Shown here: positions 21,213-26,080 of the stretch, piece after piece
Layout: each line of letters begins with the position of its first letter
Position numbering within the stretch: the stretch's first letter is position 1
IMG/VR virus record: IMGVR_UViG_3300004095_000013
Span: 1 to 26,080 of that record
Reading direction: 5' to 3' (one strand)
DNA length: 26,080 nt
Source: a virus
Notes under the pieces: model-generated
Told to the model about the DNA's origin: nothing
The model's database searches: none
The model's input: the letters and a program-made list of their open reading frames with translations, nothing else
Program-made: the position numbers and the translations under genes

Positions 21213-21785
21213 ATGAGTAAAGTAAAAAGACTAGAAAGAATCCGTACTATCCTAGATAGTTATGCTATCGGTGTAGACTTTGCGCAAGATGATGTAGTTA
21301 GTATGAACTTACTTACTGGCTGGAGTTTCCCATATTACAAAAAAGTAATTAACCCACGCACACCCAAAGAAACACGTTGCTTGGGGGTATCAAACGATGG
21401 GATTAACTACGAAGTTTGGTCATGGCGCAAGGCAGTAGCGGAAACAGATAACAGAACCCCAGCATTACGGGCGGCTATTCAGTATCAGTTAAACGATTTT
21501 ATACGTCAATGGGCCCCGATTTGCGTACATTGTGGGGCTACTAAAGACCTGACAGTCGACCACCGCTATGTGCCATTTGTAATGATTGCAAAAAGTTTTA
21601 TAGATACCGAACCCAACATCGAAATAACCAACGATAATAGTGGGATTGGGTGGGTCATTAAAGACCCGAGTGTTTTAAAAGCATGGCAACATTTCCACGC
21701 AGAGAGAGCCACTTATCAGATTTTATGTCGCTCATGCAATTCGTCAAAAGGAAAGAAAGATGACACAGAAAAACGGCAAGCGTGA
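21213..21785 (+). CDS. HNH endonuclease
   Basis: Numbered from the chosen start (ATG 21213, one base after the previous stop), this 190-residue protein has C-V-H-C (104-107), V-D-H (115-117) and C-R-S-C-N (172-176) with K-G-K-K after it: a zinc-stabilised HNH nuclease core. The N-terminal 100 residues are an extra domain with G-V-S-N-D-G-I-N-Y-E-V-W-S-W-R-K, perhaps for DNA recognition. An earlier ATG at 21135 lies inside the nuclease gene. It may be a free-standing homing endonuclease or a phage DNA-processing enzyme. Ribosome binding is weak (no clear AGGAG), so it may rely on coupling. Confidence 0.75.
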   Translation: MSKVKRLERIRTILDSYAIGVDFAQDDVVSMNLLTGWSFPYYKKVINPRTPKETRCLGVSNDGINYEVWSWRKAVAETDNRTPALRAAIQYQLNDFIRQWAPICVHCGATKDLTVDHRYVPFVMIAKSFIDTEPNIEITNDNSGIGWVIKDPSVLKAWQHFHAERATYQILCRSCNSSKGKKDDTEKRQA

Positions 21786-21999
21786 TTACAAACACGCATA
21801 CAAGTTACAGAAAGCAACTGGTGAAACCGAAGACCAACTCGAGCGCCAGCGTGCAAGACGTAAGTATGACAAAGAAGGTATCGACCGCAAGGGCAAACAC
21901 ATAGACCACGTGAAGCCCCTAAAGTCAGGTGGGAAATCAACAAGCGGCAACTTAAGACTGCGATCTCCCAAAGCTAATATGTCAGACAACAAAAAATAA
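21760..21999 (+). CDS. Small HNH-type endonuclease, 79 residues
   Basis: This basic protein starts behind AAAAGGAAAG, inside the end of the larger HNH gene. G-K-H-I-D-H-V-K-P-L (residues 45-54) followed by G-N-L-R-L-R-S-P-K-A-N (63-73) is the H-N-H signature of tiny phage HNH proteins, without Cys pairs. The N-terminal 40 residues are Lys/Arg-rich and likely bind DNA. Two HNH genes in direct overlap are unusual. This one could be a separate enzyme or an accessory of the first. Confidence 0.75.
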   Translation: MTQKNGKRDYKHAYKLQKATGETEDQLERQRARRKYDKEGIDRKGKHIDHVKPLKSGGKSTSGNLRLRSPKANMSDNKK

Positions 22000-22023
22000 T
22001 ACTGGCAACAACGAAAGGAAAAT

Positions 22024-22296
22024 ATGGAACTACTAAAAAGTTTATTCGAAGACTTTGGTAGGGTGCTGACTGCTCCCTATGACAACACCTTTGATACCCC
22101 ACTCCATGTAGTTGAGGCTATGTGGCAAGTTAAGTATGGTAACGAATGGGTTCCAGCCGAGGAGTTTACTGACGACTTTTGGAAAGCAGCACTACTACGC
22201 TTATCTAATCAAGAGTTAGTCGAACATCATAGAATTGTCACCGCCCCAGATGGGAATAGCGGTCTGGTATATAGACTAAAAAATCATGCGGCATGA
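22024..22296 (+). CDS. Hypothetical protein, 90 residues (paralog A)
   Basis: The ATG is behind GAAAGGAAAA. Residues 28-68 carry the pattern V-V-E-A-M-W-Q-V-K-Y-G-N-E-W-V-P-A-E-E-F and, later, L-V-E-H-H. The next gene repeats it as L-W-I-M-K-Y-G-D-G-W-I-N-A-S-E-L and L-V-E-H-D. The two are therefore probable tandem duplicates. The fold could be a small winged-helix-like domain, but that is a guess. It overlaps the next gene by 11 bases. Confidence 0.7.
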   Translation: MELLKSLFEDFGRVLTAPYDNTFDTPLHVVEAMWQVKYGNEWVPAEEFTDDFWKAALLRLSNQELVEHHRIVTAPDGNSGLVYRLKNHAA

Positions 22297-22636
22297 ACGT
22301 TACGCTGAAGGGTGGACTGATGCCCGTAGTATTTTTGGTCACGCTATTGAAGAAGAAAATAAAAAGTATGGCTCTGAATATAGGACAGATAGAAAGTGGG
22401 GGTCACCGCTAATGCCTAAGAAAAAAGTAGATGCGCACGAATACGTAACTGAAGCTAAAGACTTGCCGATAGAGACTTGTAGAAATCTATGGATTATGAA
22501 GTACGGTGATGGATGGATAAACGCAAGCGAACTAGTGGAGCAAGACAGTCTAACTTGGGAAATAGGTAACAGATTATTTTGGGCTGGCTTAGTGGAACAC
22601 GATAAACAAATGGATCAATACAAATGCAAATCGTAG
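22286..22636 (+). CDS. Hypothetical protein, 116 residues (paralog B)
   Basis: The C-terminal 60 residues match the previous gene in the K-Y-G-x-x-W-I/V segment and the final L-V-E-H. The first 50 residues are extra, charged and contain W-T-D-A-R and a P-K-K-K patch. Its 3' end overlaps the helicase start by 13 bases. No ribosome site is evident before the ATG. A shorter start at an internal ATG, residue 43 (M-P-K-K-K), would give a protein nearly the size of paralog A and is possible, but has no better ribosome site. Confidence 0.66.
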   Translation: MRHERYAEGWTDARSIFGHAIEEENKKYGSEYRTDRKWGSPLMPKKKVDAHEYVTEAKDLPIETCRNLWIMKYGDGWINASELVEQDSLTWEIGNRLFWAGLVEHDKQMDQYKCKS

Positions 22637-24183
22637 ATAATAAAGCGCTGGTGTTTACCACCCGCAACCCCGAGAAGTACGCAGTCATTCCTAAACACGC
22701 TATCGTAGGTGAGCAGAACGGAGTATCTAAAGTCGCTGTGAAATGGGGCTTAGACGAAGTGCGTGTGCTCCGCAATCTAGGTGTTAAGAATGTGCCTTCA
22801 CCCATCCGCGCTAAGTATAGCTGGCCGGGTATGTATAAGCCGTTCGAGCATCAAGTTGAAACCGCAGAGTTCTTAACGCTACATCCAAGAGCCTTTGTGT
22901 TTAACGACCCCGGTACAGGGAAAACCCTTAGTGCATTATGGGCGGCTGACTACCTTATGAAGTTAGGGAAAGTTCGTCGTTGTTTAATCCTATGCCCTCT
23001 ATCAATCATGCACGACGCTTGGATGAACGGCATAGGCAAGAGTATTATTCACCGCTCAGTTATCGTAGCCCACCATAGCCAAGCCACCCGACGTATTGAG
23101 ATGGTACAAGGTAACTATGAGTTTGTAGTAGTTAACTATGATGGACTAAACCTAGTAGCTGATGAGGTGGTAGCTAATGGCAAGTTTGACCTAGTTATTG
23201 TGGATGAAGCCAATGCCTACAAGAACCCATCTACAAGGCGCTGGAAGTCCTTAAATAAAATCCTAACCCCACATACCCTTCTATGGATGATGACAGGCAC
23301 ACCAGCTTCTCAATCGCCTGTGGATGCCTATGGTTTGGCTAAGCTGGTGAACCCTAGCGGAGTACCTAAGTTTGCTACTGCATGGCGAGATAAGGTTATG
23401 AATAAGCTGACCCAGTTCAAATGGGTTCCAAAACAAGGGGCGGCTGAAGCGGTGTTTGACGCATTACAACCTGCGATTAGGTTCACCAAAGAAGAATGTA
23501 CCGACTTACCGCCAGTACTTACAGAAACACGTGAGATACCCCTTACCCCACAGCAGACCAAATACTACCGCTTACTGAAAGACAAGATGGTTATGCAAGC
23601 GGCTGGTGAAACTATTACCGCAGTTAATGCGGCGGCTGGTGTATCAAAGTTGCTACAAGTATCGGCTGGTGCGGCATACACAGATGAGCATGAAGTTGTT
23701 GAGTTTGATTGTGCCCCACGCTTGTCGGTACTACTGGAAGTACTAGAAGAAACAAATAGGAAAGTGATTGTGTTTGCCCCATTCAGGCATAGCATTGATA
23801 CTATCCATAACCACTTACTGAAACACAATGTGGCATCCGAAGTGATTCATGGGGATGTGTCGGTGTCCAAAAGAACTGACATTTTTAAACGCTTCCAAAC
23901 GCTCCCTGAGCCACGTATCCTAGTAGTCCAACCTCAGTCTGCATCTCATGGTGTAACGCTTACTGCGGCTGATACTGTGGTGTTCTATGGGCCTGTTATG
24001 TCAGTAGAAACGTATCTACAATGTATTGCACGAGCCGACCGAATCGGACAAGATTCCACTAAAGTGACTGTGATACACTTGCAAGGTAGCGAGATAGAAA
24101 AGAAGATGTTTGCCCAATTAGAAAAGCGGGTACGAGGACACGATATTCTGTTAAGCTTGTATAAAGAAGAAATAAACCAGTAA
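22624..24183 (+). CDS. SNF2-family DNA helicase/translocase
   Basis: This 519-residue superfamily 2 ATPase has an N-terminal region to about residue 70, then motif Q-like F-E-H-Q (74-77), motif I D-P-G-T-G-K-T (95-101), motif II V-D-E-A-N (193-197), motif III M-T-G-T-P-A-S (223-229), and near the C-terminus the motif VI Q-C-I-A-R-A-D-R-I-G-Q (about 466-476), typical of SNF2 proteins. The last position of the DEAH-type box is Asn here. It likely moves along duplex DNA to remodel forks or remove proteins during phage replication or recombination. It overlaps the previous gene by 13 bases. Confidence 0.9.
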   Translation: MQIVDNKALVFTTRNPEKYAVIPKHAIVGEQNGVSKVAVKWGLDEVRVLRNLGVKNVPSPIRAKYSWPGMYKPFEHQVETAEFLTLHPRAFVFNDPGTGKTLSALWAADYLMKLGKVRRCLILCPLSIMHDAWMNGIGKSIIHRSVIVAHHSQATRRIEMVQGNYEFVVVNYDGLNLVADEVVANGKFDLVIVDEANAYKNPSTRRWKSLNKILTPHTLLWMMTGTPASQSPVDAYGLAKLVNPSGVPKFATAWRDKVMNKLTQFKWVPKQGAAEAVFDALQPAIRFTKEECTDLPPVLTETREIPLTPQQTKYYRLLKDKMVMQAAGETITAVNAAAGVSKLLQVSAGAAYTDEHEVVEFDCAPRLSVLLEVLEETNRKVIVFAPFRHSIDTIHNHLLKHNVASEVIHGDVSVSKRTDIFKRFQTLPEPRILVVQPQSASHGVTLTAADTVVFYGPVMSVETYLQCIARADRIGQDSTKVTVIHLQGSEIEKKMFAQLEKRVRGHDILLSLYKEEINQ

Positions 24184-24261
24184 GGAAAACCCTAGTTTGG
24201 GTTGATTTGTCACCCCTATTGGTGTAAAGTATTTGACATAGACGTTGAAAGGAGAAATCAA

Positions 24262-24672
24262 ATGTCTGATGAAAATGAAGTAGTACCGCTAGATAAGCTA
24301 GCTAGGATTTACCGCAAGATATACTCAAGAGTTCAAGAGCTAACTCGTGAATATGAAAGTGAAGTAGAAAAGCTCAAAGCGCAACAAGACGAATTGAAGA
24401 ACGCTATGAAAGACCAAATGGTAGCGCTCGGCACGAACTCAGTTAAGACTGATGAAGGCACAATTATCTTGTCGCAAAAGACTCGCTACTATACAGATGA
24501 CTGGGATTCCTTCAAGACATTTGTTGTAGATAACGATGCCTTAGATTTGTTCGAGAAGCGTATATCGCAAAAGAACATGGCCTTGTTCCTAGAGGAAAAC
24601 CCGGGGTTAGTTCCAGCAGGGTTAAACTCTTTACAAGATTTTGCAGTAACAGTACGTAAACCAACTAAGTAG
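24262..24672 (+). CDS. Hypothetical coiled-coil protein, 136 residues
   Basis: I chose ATG 24262 behind AAAGGAG. An earlier in-frame ATG at 24202 has no ribosome site. Residues 10-50 form a coiled coil rich in Glu and Lys. The second half holds T-I-I-L-S-Q-K-T-R-Y-Y-T-D-D-W, a helix, then F-L-E-E-N-P-G-L-V-P-A-G-L-N and a C-terminal strand. I recall similar proteins beside phage single-strand binding or recombination genes (loosely like Gp157-type proteins), but I cannot assign a family. The 78-base gap before it holds two small hairpins. Confidence 0.72.
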   Translation: MSDENEVVPLDKLARIYRKIYSRVQELTREYESEVEKLKAQQDELKNAMKDQMVALGTNSVKTDEGTIILSQKTRYYTDDWDSFKTFVVDNDALDLFEKRISQKNMALFLEENPGLVPAGLNSLQDFAVTVRKPTK

Positions 24673-24680
24673 GAGAAACT

Positions 24681-24929
24681 ATGAGCGAAGCTCAGCCAGC
24701 AACACCCGAACAAGAAGCGCAAGCAGTTTTAAATGCGGCTTTAAAACAAGCACAACAACAAGCCTATCAAGATGCGCAGAACAACGTGCAGATTGAAATC
24801 CAAATGCGAGTACAAGCTTTGGGTGCGGCAGTTAACGCAAGCAATCCTGACACAGCGCCAATAGCAATCGCAGAAACAGCAAAAGTATTCTTAGAATTTC
24901 TTAAAAAAGGAGAAGTAACAAATGTCTGA
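24681..24929 (+). CDS. Hypothetical Ala/Gln-rich helical protein, 82 residues
   Basis: The ATG is behind AGGAG. The peptide is rich in Ala and Gln from residue 5 to 45, predicted as one long helix, then has a second helix (A-I-A-E-T-A-K-V-F-L-E-F-L-K). It overlaps the next gene by eight bases. No known family is recognised. It may be a partner of the SSB candidate that follows. Confidence 0.65.
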   Translation: MSEAQPATPEQEAQAVLNAALKQAQQQAYQDAQNNVQIEIQMRVQALGAAVNASNPDTAPIAIAETAKVFLEFLKKGEVTNV

Positions 24930-25812
24930 ACTCACAACATTTAACCCATCGAAACTACCAGCGTTTGCTAAGAGCGCAGAACTATCTTCATTAGCCAAGA
25001 GTTTGGCTGGTGGTGTAGGAGTTTCACAAAAACGTATCTCAACTAAGGGCGGTGTGTTCCGCTTGATCGCTGGTGGTAAAGAAGTTGCGGCTATTGATGA
25101 CCGCCACCTTGACGTAGTTATTGTTCAAGCTGCCCCAAAGATTAGCCGTACATACTATGCTGGCACTTACGAGGAAGGCGCTAACTCAGCACCTACTTGC
25201 TGGTCTGCTGACGGCGATACACCTGATGCAAGCATTGATACACCTCAAGCACCATCATGCGCTAACTGCCCACAAAATGCCAAAGGCTCAGGTCTTGGTG
25301 ATTCACGTGCTTGCCGCTTTAGCCAGCGCTTAGCAGTTGTTTTGGCTAACGATATGGAAGGCGACGTTATGCAATTAACCCTAGCGGCTACTTCTATCTT
25401 CGGTAAAGAGGATGGTGACAAGCGCCCACTCCAAGCGTATGCCCGTTACTTGGCGGCTCAAAGCATTAACCCTGAGACCCTTGTTACTCGTATGCGTTTC
25501 GATACTAAAGCCGCAGTACCCAAGTTGTTCTTCCAACCTATGCGTTGGTTGTCCGATGAAGAGTATGCAATCTGCGCTAAAAAAGGTCAGTCTGCCGAAG
25601 CTAAGCAAGCCATCACCATGAGTGTTGCTAAGAAGAAAGACGAGCCATTAGCTCTCGAAGGTAAGAAGCCAACCGCTAAAGTAGAAGCGGCTAGCGACGA
25701 AGTTGATGAACCCGAAGTCCGTAAACCAGCCGCTAAACCAAACGCTGTTCCAGCTAAGAAAGCTGGCAAACTAGCTGAAGTTATTGGCGAGTGGGAAACA
25801 GACGACGAGTAA
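24922..25812 (+). CDS. Candidate single-stranded DNA-binding protein
   Basis: This 296-residue protein is the last full gene of the replication block, behind AAAAGGAG. It has four Cys that could bind zinc: Cys93, Cys113 and Cys116 (S-C-A-N-C-P) and Cys131 (A-C-R-F). Between and after them are strand-rich stretches (V-V-I-V-Q-A-A-P, R-L-A-V-V-L-A-N-D). The tail from about residue 235 is a Lys/Ala/Pro linker ending in an acidic tip (G-E-W-E-T-D-D-E), the layout used by SSB proteins to dock partners. Phage gp32-type SSBs also combine an OB fold with a zinc site. No conclusive fold motif is seen, so this is inference; it could be another abundant replication accessory. Confidence 0.6.
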   Translation: MSELTTFNPSKLPAFAKSAELSSLAKSLAGGVGVSQKRISTKGGVFRLIAGGKEVAAIDDRHLDVVIVQAAPKISRTYYAGTYEEGANSAPTCWSADGDTPDASIDTPQAPSCANCPQNAKGSGLGDSRACRFSQRLAVVLANDMEGDVMQLTLAATSIFGKEDGDKRPLQAYARYLAAQSINPETLVTRMRFDTKAAVPKLFFQPMRWLSDEEYAICAKKGQSAEAKQAITMSVAKKKDEPLALEGKKPTAKVEAASDEVDEPEVRKPAAKPNAVPAKKAGKLAEVIGEWETDDE

Positions 25813-25819
25813 TAGTTTT

Positions 25820-25882
25820 GGGGGGCTGACACTATTCAGCTCTATGGCTCGCAGAGATTTCAGACTAAAAAGACTGCCCCCC
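25820..25882 (+). ncRNA. Candidate multi-branched structured RNA element
   Basis: GGGGGGC (25820-25826) pairs with GCCCCCC (25876-25882) and encloses three small hairpins: CTGA/TCAG (25826-25839), CTCT/AGAG (25840-25856) and CAG/CTG (25861-25876). The closing stem is very GC-rich compared with its surroundings. It starts eight bases after the SSB candidate stop and ends before the next gene. No T-run follows, so a simple terminator is unlikely. It could be a small RNA, a processing site or a regulatory element. Confidence 0.4.
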
Positions 25883-25906
25883 ACCTTCAACTAACGAGAA
25901 TAATAA

Positions 25907-26080
25907 ATGCCGTATTCAGACAAGATAATCGCAGAAACATCAAAGGCTCCCAAGAGTTTGGGAAACCTATTAGGAAGATGGGCTGTTAAGCTAGACTTCC
26001 CAGTAATAAAAATATCCGAGTACACCGGAGCAACACGTCAGTCTATTTATAACTGGTTTGGTGGTTCAGAAGTATCGCCA
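25907..26080 (+). CDS. Helix-turn-helix protein (partial, runs off right edge)
   Basis: An ATG at 25907 opens a frame of 58 codons to the window edge. Residues 17-32 form a helix, and I-S-E-Y-T-G-A-T-R-Q-S-I-Y-N-W-F (36-51) matches a helix-turn-helix of the repressor/regulator type, with T-G-A-T-R as the turn and Q-S-I-Y-N-W-F as the recognition helix. It could regulate this operon or the next. The ribosome site is weak (ACGAGAA). The end is missing, so domain content beyond the HTH is unknown. Confidence 0.65.
   Translation, partial: MPYSDKIIAETSKAPKSLGNLLGRWAVKLDFPVIKISEYTGATRQSIYNWFGGSEVSP

Noticed and set aside
24184-24261. Possible promoter TTGATT-17-TAAAGT, TTGACA and short hairpins after the helicase
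   Set aside because: The -10 matches poorly, the TTGACA is too close to the next ATG to serve it, and the hairpins AACCC/GGGTT and CACC/GGTG are short without a T-run.
1-26080. tRNA genes, CRISPR arrays, insertion sequences, integrase
   Set aside because: Looked for T-loop-like motifs, regularly spaced repeats, transposase motifs and integrase motifs; none were convincing by eye. A tRNA or HMM scan would be needed to exclude them fully.

Overview
This window is part of a double-stranded DNA tailed bacteriophage (Caudoviricetes) genome. It has tightly packed genes with ATGA, TAATG or short overlaps, a portal and large terminase, and a long run of small unknown proteins. A phage replication set follows: family A DNA polymerase, RecB/Cas4-like nuclease, SNF2-type helicase, VRR-NUC nuclease and a candidate single-stranded DNA-binding protein. 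I see no integrase, tRNA, rRNA or CRISPR array. The large portal with a helical C-terminal tail resembles P22-type (podovirus-like) portals. The host cannot be read from the sequence. The small-protein families and the exported Asn/Tyr heptad-repeat protein remind me of phages of freshwater beta-proteobacteria, but that is inference.

Layout: (1) Positions 1-5100, minus strand, is the packaging/head block. In transcription order it holds a 44-residue protein, a likely small terminase, the large terminase, the portal, and a gene running off the left edge. (2) Positions 5101-5890 form an AT-rich divergent control region with inverted repeats, duplicated hairpins with T-runs, a strong G-quadruplex motif, and an extended -10 promoter with a palindrome at the -35 position. 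(3) Positions 5891-10846, plus strand, is an early block of about a dozen unknown proteins. It is interrupted at 6622-7011 by a second repeat-rich non-coding region that is a candidate origin or control region. (4) Positions 11000-14229 hold a three-gene cassette: a MoxR-like AAA+ ATPase, a VWA protein that also carries an HExxH motif, and a DUF3150-like partner. (5) Positions 14240-18601 hold small accessory genes: two zinc-ribbon proteins (one NrdR-like), DUF3310, an orotate-phosphoribosyltransferase-like enzyme, an exported repeat protein and a VRR-NUC nuclease. (6) Positions 18573-25812 are the replication/recombination block. It ends in a compact foldable non-coding stretch and then a helix-turn-helix gene cut by the right edge.

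Working model: the plus-strand operon is made first from the promoter near 5823. It remodels host functions (MoxR/VWA cassette, unknown small proteins), adjusts nucleotide supply (PRTase, DUF3310, NrdR-like ribbon) and copies the genome (polymerase, helicase, nucleases, SSB candidate). The minus-strand operon then packages DNA through the terminase and portal. Many gene starts were moved downstream of the longest possible start because a clear Shine-Dalgarno sequence sits there; each case is noted.
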